The position numbers and the translations under genes were made by a program. From the NCBI GenBank assembly GCA_907165275.2, contig OU015670.1:2135501-2199500 (forward strand): a DNA stretch of 64,000 bases, written 5' to 3'. Shown piece by piece: positions 54,526 through 64,000 of the stretch. Positions within the stretch are counted from its first letter, which is position 1, and every line of letters starts with the position of its first letter. This stretch comes from Zygaena filipendulae (taxonomy: Eukaryota; Arthropoda; Insecta; Lepidoptera; Zygaenidae). A model generated the notes under the pieces. The model made no database searches and had not been told where the DNA came from. It saw only the letters and a program-made list of their open reading frames with translations.

Positions 54526-55930
54526 TATTTTAATTAGTAGTTGTTGCCGCGCTTTCACTCGTATTAGTTTCGGATTCCCTTGGAAATTCTTTCGGCATAA
54601 AAAGTATCTTAAAACGTCTTTAAATGACTAAGTTTCATTCGATTTCGATGAAACAAAGTCTATTTGTTGCTCCAAGCTTAATCTACCTTTAATACCTACT
54701 TATATTGATGAAAACCGTATGAAAATCAGTTCAGTATAGCTTCGAAGAGACGAAAACAAATTTAAAAGTAGTTTTTTTTTTCATAATTACAACTCTATGT
54801 TCTAATTCTTTGAAACACTGAACACGATATAGTTGCTAAATGCTCTTAAAAAGTTAAGAGATAAGTCAAATCGAAATTCAAATTTTGACATTTACATCGC
54901 TCGGTGTCATTTGCTGTTTGTTTAGGGCTTTGACTGGACTTAAGGAATGGATGTGAAGAGCTTGGCAGTCGAAGATGTAAGCAAACAGGCCAACGCTCAA
55001 CCGCACCCACTGGAGCAGCCTGGGCGGCCCTTATTCATGTATACAGGGGGATTACCAGTTTTTCAACAACCTATTTTAATATACATACAATAGGTAGTAC
55101 TTACTCTATGTAAAAAAACCTTGTCCCATTTGACAGGAGCTTCCTTCATTAGGTACATACACAATAATTTACTCAATTTACTTTGGAAAGGAACATTTTT
55201 CAGATTTATTAAAAACGTTGTATTCATATGGTTTGGTATTGCATGCCAATTTTACAATCTATTCGTTTTGAAACGGCTGCAACTTATTATGACTGAAAAT
55301 GCCATTGTTTTTTTCGGAAGCACCCTGAAAACGTTTTCGGCTATAATTAAAAGAATCGAGGTCTTCTATAACTTTTTCTCTAAAAACTCTAATCTCCAAT
55401 TTAAAAATACCTAATTGTTTAGGTTTTTTTTTTTCAACAACCTGTAAACGTATTCCAGCCAGTCATTACGCCATTAAAAAGAGAGCAATCCATGGGAGCG
55501 CGAACGTCGAATGGACCATGGATACACACCATCTGGGAAATAGGTGTCAATGATATAATAATGCGCGCTCCTTTAATTTTGAACGAGGGGACACAAAAAA
55601 CCACTGGCAGGTGAGAAAGTGAAGGGCGAAGGTTTTATAAGAAAACGGTATAAAATTATTAAATTAACAAATTTATATTTTCACGTCACATTTTCAGTCA
55701 CGTCTCATAAAATCTTCATTCTTACCTAATTATCTACTAAAAGTTACAACATATATTTTTTATAACTTTAATAGTTTATGAGATAATCACCGATAGATTT
55801 ATGTTAAATGCTGTATCTGAGTAGGCAGGTATAGGTATCGTTTCATTTTATGTATTAATAATTATCTAAGTACATAATACCTATGTACTTATGCAGTATG
55901 AACCTTTGAAATCAATAAAACATGGTCGAC
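54526..55930. other. Gene-free region, one weak possible frame
   Basis: A short frame from ATG 54949 (MDVKSLAVEDVSKQAN…) runs about 45 codons past a possible GTAAGC donor at 54979. I recognise no family and no partner exon, so it is not called as a gene. The rest is AT-rich. Low-confidence frames at 55121-55414 have no recognisable domain. Confidence 0.35.
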
Positions 55931-55934
55931 GCGA

Positions 55935-56050
55935 AATAATAATAAAATAGTTTATTGCCATCAGTAAGGTGTTAGGCAAAAGGAAGTGATTCAGCGTAGA
56001 TAAGCTGCTCGTGACCTAGGTCCCGAGCAGCGCTGGTTTAAAATCATTCA
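55935..56050 (-). mobile_element. LINE/SINE 3' end with (TAA)n tail, copy 2
   Basis: AATAATAATAAAATAG, TTTATTGCCATCAGTAAGG, then AGGCAAAAGGAAGTGATTCA and GACCTAGGTCCCGAGCAGCG as in 16505-16692. Confidence 0.55.
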
Positions 56051-56374
56051 CAATGTGGAAAGATCATAATAATAATAATAAGCCTTTTATTTCATGCAAG
56101 AAGCAAGATACATACATAGTTTATAGAGAGAAAAGAGAAAAGAAAGATAATCATGTTGTTTACGTGTAATTCACTTTTTTTTTTGTTTTAGAAAAAAATA
56201 GTTTAAGTCTGGATATTAATATGAGTTTGTTTGCATGAACCTCTCCTCAAGTGAAGGTGAAGGCCTTCTCTAAAGAATGCCAATGTGTCTTTATCTTGAG
56301 TTATTTGCGACCAGCAGGTACCAGCTATCCAGGTATCAACTCGTCTGCCCATCTCGATCATGGAAAGATCATAA

Positions 56375-56569
56375 TCCCTACTTATATTATAAATGCGAAA
56401 GTAACTTTCTCTGTCTGTCTGTCTGTCTGTCTGTTACGCTTTCACGCCTTGACGGCTCAACCGAACATCATCAAATTTGGCATACCCATTGTCAGGGGTA
56501 CAGAAAAGGACATGGAATTCCCGCGGGAACTCCGAAATTAACGCGAGTGAAACCGCGGGGAACAGCTAG
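56375..56569 (+). mobile_element. Helitron-like element, complete copy
   Basis: TCCCTACTTATATTATAAATG start, a (CTGT)n stretch, TTGTCAGGGGTACAGAAAAG, the GAGTGAAACCGCGGGG block, and the GAACAGCTAG end. 195 bp; the plus-orientation reference copy for this window. Confidence 0.7.
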
Positions 56570-57106
56570 TTGACTATAAATATTAATATATTAATATTGT
56601 AGATATTATATCAGGTAATAAAATAGTCAGAAGAAGTTCGTATAGTATTGTAACTACTTATGTTTTTTATTTTACTTATATTTATTTGTCAACTAGACGG
56701 AACCCCAAATACACATAATACGTTACTATTTTGTAAAAGGCCAGTTATATAGAAGATGCCGCCGTTCATTATTCAAAAGCGAAAAAATAATAATACAAAA
56801 CAAAATGGCGGCGCAGTCGAGTGTAACTCCATTGATTGGTTCGAGCAACAATAGACTGGAGGATCTTTTGCATGAACGAAATTGTTGCCACTTCGGCGTT
56901 GATTGTCGGTAGGTTTTTTTCAATTATTGTTAAGTATTTAGATATATTCCAAAACGACAAATTGAGTAGTTGTCATTCATAAAGTTTGTTTTATTGGTGT
57001 TGCTAGCTGAATAAATGTTATTGATTTTTGCAACTAGAAGGAGCATCAACTCGTTTCGTATTAAAACAAATAAAACCCTATGTCGCCGGCAGATTTTCCT
57101 ACAATT

Positions 57107-57632
57107 AATCCTTACTATAAATGCGATAGTGAGTTTGTTTTTTTTTTTTTATATCATAGGGGGCAAACGGGCAGGTGGTACACCTGATGGTAAGTGATTA
57201 CCGCCGCCCATAGACATCTGCAACACAAGAAGGCATGCAGGTGCGTTGCCGACCTGGAATGGGGATGGGAACTGGCTTTCAAGTTGGGCTGCCGGAACAC
57301 ACCGTCAGGTGCTTGGCGACAGATTTGCAACTTGAAGGTGGTAGCTAGCCAGCCGGGCACTAGAGAGCGCCCTACCACCATGCTATGGTTTCCTCACGAT
57401 GTTTTCCTTCACCGACAGCTCAAGCTCATTGTTAGGGTTTGAACGCACCAACCACTGAGCTATCATGGCTGTTTGTTTGTTTGTTTGTTACGCTGTCACG
57501 CCTCAACGGCTCAACCGATTACCTACCATGAAATTTTGCGTACACGTTGTCAGGGATACGGAGATGGACATAGGATATTTTTTACCCGAATCCCCGCGGG
57601 AACTCCGAAATTATCATGGGTAAAACGGGATA
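57107..57632 (+). mobile_element. Helitron-like element split by a SINE
   Basis: TCCTTACTATAAATGCGATA at the left and TTACGCTGTCACGCCTCAAC to CATGGGTAAAACGGG at the right form one copy. The SINE at 57139-57467 sits in its TTTGT-rich microsatellite stretch. The CTAG end is lost. Confidence 0.65.
57139..57467 (-). mobile_element. tRNA-derived SINE, full length
   Basis: Read on the minus strand it starts CCATGATAGCTCAGTGGTTG (A box) with GTTCAAACCC (B box) about 25 bp on. It continues through a conserved body with CGGTGTGTTCCGGCAGCCC and ends ACCATCAGGTGTACCACCTG, then CCCGTTTGCCCCCTATGATA and a poly-A tail. About 330 bp. Body fragments are at 1490 and 47035. Confidence 0.75.
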
Positions 57633-57749
57633 AAAACATTCATTGGTGTAATAATATACACCATTTTTATTTTTTATTTTTATTTTGGTTACCTACGTAA
57701 GACGTTACGGAAACTAGAAGACGAGTCGTGGGTAGACCCGCTTACAAGG

Positions 57750-57785
57750 TGAAAAGAAAGAAAGAAAGAAAAGTAGTTTATTGAT
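57750..57785 (+). repeat. (GAAA)n microsatellite
   Basis: GAAAAGAAAGAAAGAAAG-type run followed by AGTAGTTTATTGATCCCCAT, probably the reverse-oriented tail and 3' end of a retroelement. Confidence 0.5.
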
Positions 57786-57944
57786 CCCCATTTAAAAGGT
57801 ACAAAATAAGAGACAGAAAAAATGGAAAATTTAACAAATATTGTGAAGGAGATGGAAGAATGCAGTGCTGTGTGGGGCCAATCGGTCACTGCAGTCTCAA
57901 CATAAAATTATGTCTGTGGGGCAGAATATAATGAAGTGCTGGCC

Positions 57945-58015
57945 TTCCGACAGATCCTTGGGGGAGGCCTATCTCCAGCAGTGGACGTCTACTCGTATCG
58001 GCTGACATGATGGAG
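57945..58015 (+). mobile_element. RTE-type LINE 3' fragment
   Basis: GATCCTTGGGGGAGGCCTAT and CCAGCAGTGGACGTCTACTC then CGGCTGACATGATG, the usual end of RTE-clade ORFs in moths; related to 45262-45345. Confidence 0.5.
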
Positions 58016-59359
58016 GTTATGGTGAATTTAACCTTAATCTCGAGATGAAAAGTTCCTCCGCATAATAGTTATGGCACACTCTATAGTAATAGACATAAAA
58101 ATAAACGCATTTGTTAAATACCTGTGATTTTTAGATATTATACTTAGGCATAGATACTTAGATAGGTATAGTTGTGTGGTCTCTTTCTGTGTGATCTTCC
58201 ATTTTAGGTACTTACTTAAAATGATATTATTGTCATGTTATATGAGTAAATCTCTATGCCAAATGCCATAGTATTTTACAATGATGTTGAAATAAAAAAA
58301 AGGTAGATATTATGTCAATACCTGTTTAACTCAAATTTAAACTTCTGCTGAAAACCAACACTATTGTAATCTTTTACAACGATCATAATTAACATCCATT
58401 CATCCATCCATCCATCCATCCATCCATCCATCCATCCATACATACTTACAAACTTTCGCGTTTAGTAGGATTTGAAGTTATAAACTGAAACGAGACCAAT
58501 CGCTATCGAGAAGCCTTCACCGTCAAACTTTTCGCAAAACTAAAAAAAAACTATTTTGTTCGTACTTTGTTTGCCTCCAGTCAATGACGTATCTATCTAA
58601 ATTTTAATTCGAATAACATCACGGATATTCTCATATTTTGCTGCCATAAGCTGAATGCAATATAGGTGATAAACGAGAAGACTTACCTACATACATACAT
58701 AAATAGAATATGTACACTGCACAGTCCACAAACGAAATCAGTACCTGCTACCACAGATAATATACCTAATACTATGCTGCTACAGATTACTCGATTAGTA
58801 GATTAGACGGCCAACCGATAAAAAATAATCCGATCCGATTAGTCGCCGATTAATAGGTACATAATGCCAACGTTATATTTCTCACACACGCACACAATCG
58901 TAATACAAGCTCACAACTAAAAGAATACACACACACTTTATTAACGTGAGTATGAGCCACGCTCCTGTAAGTTCGCTCTAACAGATGAATTTGTCGGTCA
59001 GTTCGGATTTTGTTTGTACTTAGACATTATACTGATTACCCAATATACTTGCATAGTGAAAAGTTAAAAATAAGCAAAATATATAATATTTATACATACT
59101 TACATAAATAAATAAGAGGAAAAACTTACCTATATAAATTTAATGTATATATAGATTATAGGTATGTGCATGGCGTGTTTGCCTATAATTTGATTTGCAT
59201 TGTGGCACGTAATGTTCTCACTAGGCTTATATAGAATTTTTTATAATGTAAATCTGTTGGCAAACCAATAAATAAATAAATAAATACTAGAAATAACTAG
59301 ATAGTAAAACAAGTGTTGAAGATGATCAAAGATGAACTTGAACTCTATTTTAATAGTCA
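58016..59359. other. Gene-free AT-rich region
   Basis: Contains a (CATC)n microsatellite at about 58393-58438 running into TACTTACAAACTTTCGCGTT, which resembles the non-CTAG end of a Helitron-like element. CACACAC-rich bits lie around 58885-58935. No gene seen. Confidence 0.45.
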
Positions 59360-59560
59360 CTAGCCGTCCCCCGAGGTTTCCCCCGCAGTAATTTCGGAGT
59401 TCCCGCAGGAATTTCAGGGTAAAATATAGATATAAACCTTCCACATGAATCACACTATCTATTGGTGAAAACCGCATGAAAAACCGTTGCGTAGTTTTAA
59501 AGATCTAAGCATACATATGCGTAAGGACCGACAGACAGCGGGATACGAATTTATTTTATA
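59360..59560 (-). mobile_element. Helitron-like element ('AGCGGG..' subfamily)
   Basis: CTAGCCGTCCCCCGAGGTTT start, then AACCGTTGCGTAGTTTTAAA, GATCTAAGCATACATATGC and GACAGACAGCGGGATACGAA, matching 47914-48190. Confidence 0.6.
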
Positions 59561-59865
59561 TTGCAAAATTTGTTGTAGTGATTTATACGTATCTAAAAAA
59601 ACACCTATTTATTGCGCTGACTGTACCCACCGGATAAAAAGTTTACAATCAGATCGGAAACCAGTGGCGTGTAATTTCTATACGCATTAACTCTGAATAA
59701 CCATCGATAATTATTCTAATTACAATTTAAAACACGAGTTGGATACGTGAAGTAGAATTCATTTGTCGCTAGTATATTTTACTAGTGCTACAAACCAGTT
59801 GTGCTTGGGTTCAATTCCAGCTGGAAAAGAATAGAGTAGATGGTCTGCAGTTGTTTGTGTTCTGA

Positions 59866-60203
59866 ATGCCCATTTTTTTTAGTCCGTCTTGTATTCTTGT
59901 ATCTACAAGACGGACTAAAAAAAAATTAGACACGTTTTTTTCTTTTTTTAGGTAATATAAAAATAACGGCGATAAATTGAGTTGAATTTTCGTGTGACGT
60001 CACTAACCGGTGCAGTTTGTATGGCGGCTTATAGCGGTTAGTGACTTCACGACTCACGAGCCCCCGCCCTAAACTTTAATGCACTTTATCTCTGTATATT
60101 TTCATTTATTTGAAAAATCCAAAAAATACGTGTCTATTGTTTTTTTTATTTTCTAACTGACGGAGTAATCAGAATTTTGATTTTCATAAGTCGTCAACAT
60201 CCC
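59866..60203 (-). mobile_element. CRE-bearing MITE, copy 7
   Basis: Starts GCCCATTTTTTTTAGTCCGT and ends AAGTCGTCAACATCCC. The left end holds a local inverted duplication, AGTCCGTCTTGTA then TACAAGACGGACT. TGACGTCA is at 59995; the partner site has decayed to TGACTTCA. Confidence 0.7.
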
Positions 60204-60679
60204 GTGGTCTTAGATGAAGCGTAGGTAGGTATGCAAAACTGCACAAAATTGGCGAATTTACGCATTCTGTCAATATAATGTCATTGAACTAAGACAAAAA
60301 ATAATTTATTTATTTTCATGTCGAAAAAAATGGTTAAAGTGGCTCTTGCTGTGCTGATTTGGACAGTAAACTTTCGCAATCACGATTTTTTATAATATGT
60401 GGAAAAATAAGTATCCGCCAATAGTTCAACAAAGATATTAAAATCTAATAACACCATAAATTGAAATTTCAAACCACAACTTTAAAATAATAAACAGACA
60501 TTGTAACTTGACGCTGGCAATGTGCGAAAGTTCATAATAAATAAAAATAAGAATAGCAGTTTAGTGTTTGAATGAGGAATTTTATTTGTGCTAAACTTTT
60601 TTGCACGAATTCCGCGCGGAGAAGCGATCGGAAATATACATCGATTTGACTGTTCACCATCGACTCCACTACATAGCTA

Positions 60680-60876
60680 TAGTAAACAAAGTTGCTTTCC
60701 GCTGTCCTTCTGTCCCTACGTATACTTAGATCTTTAAAACTATACGCAACGGATTTTGATGCAGTTTTTTTTAATAGATAGAGTGATTCAAGAGGAAGGT
60801 TTATGCGTTTCCTTTATCCTGGAATTCCCGCGGGAACTCCGAAATCACCGCGGGTGAAATCGCGGGGGACAGCTAG
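60680..60876 (+). mobile_element. Helitron-like element ('AGCGGG..' subfamily)
   Basis: AACAAAGTTGCTTTCCGCTG, TTAGATCTTTAAAACTATAC and the CGCGGGTGAAATCGCGGGGG block, ending ACAGCTAG. Reverse-oriented relative of 47914-48190. Confidence 0.6.
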
Positions 60877-61201
60877 TTCAAAATAACCGCGTCTGGGTGT
60901 CTACTGTCTATTCGCGTTCGATGAAGTACGATTCCAATTGAACGATTCAAATTAAATCAAAGTTTGCTATCAATTTTTGGACCAGTATGACATATTCATA
61001 ATAATTATTTAAATGCGGATAAAATTACGATAATAGAACTTATTATCTATTATCTACACAAAAGAAATATATTTAATTATTATATTTGTCTGTTTGTTCA
61101 CGCTATAATTTTTGAGAATGCTGAAGGTATTACCATGGGATATTCACAGGTTTTTAAATATTATAAAGTTTAGCTTATATTACAGACCTTTCATCGAAAT
61201 T

Positions 61202-61517
61202 GGCATGTTGACTATTTTTTATTTTTTAGTCCGCCTTGTAGATTATTAAAAAATATTGGACACGTATATTTTCTTTTTTTACGTAATCAAAAAATAATGG
61301 CGATATATTGAGTTGAAATTTCGCGTGACGTCACTATTCTGACAGTTTGTATGGCGGTTTTACCGGTTAGTGACGTCACGACCCCCTCACCCTAAACTTT
61401 AATGCGCTTTATCTCTTTGATTTATTTGAAAAAGCAAAAAATACGTATCTATTGTTTTTTTATTATCTAACTAACGGACTAATTAGAATTTTGATTTTCA
61501 AAAGTCGTCCACATCCC
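61202..61517 (-). mobile_element. CRE-bearing MITE, copy 8 (subfamily A)
   Basis: GGCATGTTGACTATTTTTTA to AAAGTCGTCCACATCCC. Intact TGACGTCA at 61326 and 61371; flanked by AATT on both sides. Confidence 0.75.
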
Positions 61518-61659
61518 AATTAGATGTCGGTAAAAAACATACCTACCTAACGTCATTTGTAGACGTTTTACTATTCATCACGCAACTACAAGTTCTCAAG
61601 TTCAAGGGTATCTCGAACCTCATGCCGTGCGGCCGAAATCGCGGGCATTGACTAAGTAA

Positions 61660-62330
61660 TTAGTAATACTTATTATAAATGCGAATTTGAGTGTATCTAA
61701 TTGTTAGTTACGTTTTTACGCCCTTAACCGATCACCATGAAAACTTGCACGTCACGTTGTCAGCGGTACATAGATGGTCATAGGCATTATCCCCGAATTA
61801 CCGATAGAACTCCGAACTATGTATATCGCGGGCCAAATCGCGGGCACCGACTAAAGGTAGTATATCTATAATTAATATTTGAAAGAGCTTATTTTTTGTG
61901 AGTTTGTAAATTGTGAGTTTGCGAGTTTCTGATGTTGTAGGGGGTAATCTCTCGATCTACGGAACCGATTTTGAAATTCTTTCACTTTTAAAATGCTACG
62001 GTATCTAGTCCTGACTCCTGAGTGACATACCGCCGCACTCAGAGTCGACTTTAATGATTACTTAGTTAAGTATAGATTTTCAAAACAAAATTACCGCAAT
62101 CAGACAAGTTTAATAAATTAATGTTAATTGGCATTTAACTAATTAAGTTACATCTCATTAAATGCCAATTAACATTAATTTACTGAACGTCTCTGATTGC
62201 GGCAATTTTGTTTTGAAAATCTATACTTAACTAAGTAATCATTAAAGTCGACTCTGAGTGCGGCCGTTAGAGTACTTTTGTCCCGAAATTCCCATGGTAA
62301 ATCCGAAATAACCGCGGGTGAAACAGCTAG
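61660..62330 (+). mobile_element. Helitron-like elements hosting a hairpin MITE
   Basis: Two adjoining copies: one from ACTTATTATAAATGCGAATT to about 61855, and one from about 61890 (GAGTTTGTAAATTGTGAGTT, GGGGTAATCTCTCGATCTAC) to CGGGTGAAACAGCTAG. The second is interrupted by the palindrome at 62034-62262, exactly within the GAGTGACAT..GGGTACTTTT junction seen intact at 6685-6705. Confidence 0.6.
62034..62262. repeat. 229-bp near-perfect palindrome (foldback MITE)
   Basis: Arms 62034-62138 and 62158-62262 are each 105 nt and complementary with five mismatches, around a 19-nt loop. The ends are CGCACTCAGAGTCGAC and GTCGACTCTGAGTGCG. No coding potential. Confidence 0.85.
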
Positions 62331-64000
62331 TTTAAATATTTAATTTTATTTTATTTTACTTCATTCGGAAAATCAACTGCTACAAAAATTCAATGCTGCA
62401 CTATTTTAAACACAATAAAAATGCATTATGTTTTCTTTCAAACGAGACATTTATAATGTTACATCATATTTACACACCGTAATTAAAACTATCGTGGCGT
62501 ACCTATCTAGAATAGAATCGGCTGATTAAGGCAGATCGTACGATCGCGCGCGTCGACCGATGCGTTGCGCACACGTCGACGCAATAAATAGGGTTGCCGC
62601 CGGTACCAGAACGTACAGGTAAAATATAAAGTCCGGTTTTCTGCGAGAGACGAGGCTGGTCCGCGACGGAATTTTTATTAACTTGTGGCGACCTCTACGC
62701 CACAAGTTACGAACTAGAATGAAGCGACGAATACTAACTACGTGAATCGCGTTAACGAAGTTTTCACATATACGCTGCATATATACGACCTCCGACGATC
62801 TACAGTCGGAGCCGCGGTTCCCCGGGCATACCACCTCGCCCGGCGGGAAGCTTCCCCTTTGGTGGCGGTCGAGCTATATCATCCATCCTGCTCCCGCTAC
62901 AAACTATTTATTAATTACGAAAGTAGGCATATGTTGAGAAGGTACAAGCTGTTATAGGTGTAGGTACATAGGTAGGTAGGTAGGTAGATGTTAACCGTGA
63001 CTTTTCCGGCGTAAGTTTTTAATGCGCGAGAGAAATCTTCGTTCCGTGATGTGAAAGTTTTCTGTGTTCATCGAAAACATATTTTATCTGTGTGCTAAAT
63101 TTCATCCAAATCTGTTCAGCCGTTTAAGCGTATCTAATTATTGAGTAACAAAACGTTTGAGTAACACATTAAAAAAATCTGGAACCGACCCCTTCGATTA
63201 CCGCCAAAAATTCTACATTAGTGTAAAATAGGTTTAGGTCTGAAAATAAGTTTTTTTTGTTCTCGTATCTCATTAATTTGGGAACATTCATGAGACTGAC
63301 GCTAAAATATTTACACTGCTGTGTTTTTTTGAAAAGCTACATTGTTTGAGATTTCTGTCTGTTTATTAGGCCGCCCGTATACGATCCTATCAGAGATTTT
63401 GATTTCTAAACTAAACTACATGATAAAATCTCGACTCGCAACCCTAAGAATACCGGTCATTTTCGTGTTTTTCAAATCGACAGCCGGGCCCAGACTCTAC
63501 AGTCTACGCTCTACAGTCTTTACTCTTGTCTTTAGTATCGGCCGAAAGTCCGTGCGTTGCAGATGTGTGCCTCTATACGACTCCGCGCCAAAAATATCGC
63601 GCCAAAATTTACGAACATTGAACTTCTGTAACCAACTTTGAACTGAAATTACCACAGATCAGTTTAATTTCCAAAAAGTTTCAATACGTGTCATATGGAT
63701 TGGATCAAGTGCAATTATGTGTAGTACTCTTGCATTTATGTGAAGTGTAAAAATAAATTATTAATGATTGTACGAATGTGTAAGAACTTAAATATAAATA
63801 AGAACTTAGTTAAATAGTTTGGAAACAATGATGGATATTGTGTAAATTGTGACCCAATTTTTTATTGATCAACAGGTTAGTTTTTGTGCGTGTTTATTTT
63901 TTTTTGTACTTTGGTAGATACTTTTAATTTATTTCTAACGTGTTTTGTAACTTTTTTACATCAGTTGCGTTGAAACACGTGGTCATGACACGAAATAAAT
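62331..64000. other. Gene-free right end of the window
   Basis: A GC-richer patch at 62520-62890 (GATCGTACGATCGCGCGCGTCG, CCGCGGTTCCCCGGGCATAC) may be a decayed mobile element or a UTR; no domain is recognised in either strand. A (GGTA)n run lies at 62965-62985, and CAAATCTGTTCAGCCGTTTA at 63109 is a Helitron-like internal block. The remainder is AT-rich. Confidence 0.4.

Noticed and set aside
54949..55085. Possible first exon (MDVKSLAVED…)
   Set aside because: Short, no recognisable family, no partner exon found.
58393..58438. Possible CRISPR-like short repeat array
   Set aside because: Plain (CATC)n microsatellite without spacers in a eukaryotic genome.
62526..62957. Opposed frames of 102 (-) and 71 (+) codons
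   Set aside because: GC-richer patch but no motif, splice context or homology that I recognise.

Overview
The window looks like nuclear DNA from a moth or butterfly (Lepidoptera). It has AT-rich intergenic sequence, very frequent short TAGGTAC/GTACCTAC-type motifs, multi-exon insect genes with short introns, and many small dispersed repeats typical of lepidopteran genomes: Helitron-like elements with TC and CTAG ends, tRNA-derived SINEs, MITEs and LINE 3' ends. No rRNA, functional tRNA, CRISPR or prokaryotic operon was seen. The order was recognised by general character; the species was not identified.

Five protein-coding genes are supported, all on the + strand. In order: (1) 330-5802, the 3' seven coding exons of a pickpocket-type DEG/ENaC sodium channel whose 5' end is off the window; (2) 7408-11847, a complete eight-exon GDE1-type glycerophosphodiester phosphodiesterase; (3) 22446-23852, an uninterrupted reading frame for DLST, the E2 subunit of 2-oxoglutarate dehydrogenase; (4) 26475-36475, a ten-exon WDR60/DYNC2I1 gene, the dynein-2 intermediate chain of intraflagellar transport; (5) 38427-47508, a complete nine-exon UDP-glycosyltransferase. 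The four multi-exon models were assembled by hand from splice sites, and the exon lengths keep the frame throughout (299 aa partial, 392 aa, 1107 aa and 528 aa). The genes are functionally unrelated, so this is ordinary eukaryotic neighbourhood and not an operon.

Most of the rest is repetitive. The GDE1 intron 6 is almost wholly a 111-bp minisatellite, and a 96-bp higher-order minisatellite of six 16-bp monomers lies just 3' of GDE1. Between GDE1 and DLST (about 10 kb) there are GC-rich foldback elements and MITE-like segments but no recognisable gene. The UGT introns carry a degenerate pogo-like DNA transposon with intact inverted repeats and a TA duplication, and a head-on pair of a small AAG-tailed repeat. 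The WDR60 introns carry a 5'-truncated LINE with a 12-bp target duplication and a MITE whose end lies about 17 bp from a splice acceptor. From 47.6 kb to the right end there is no recognised gene.

The most interesting signals are: an eight-copy MITE family in which every copy keeps at least one CRE-like TGACGTCA palindrome; the higher-order minisatellite; the pogo element with its subterminal GATGATCC motifs; a 229-bp near-perfect hairpin at 62034-62262; and a probable GC-AG intron in WDR60. I found nothing that amounts to a clearly new biological system.
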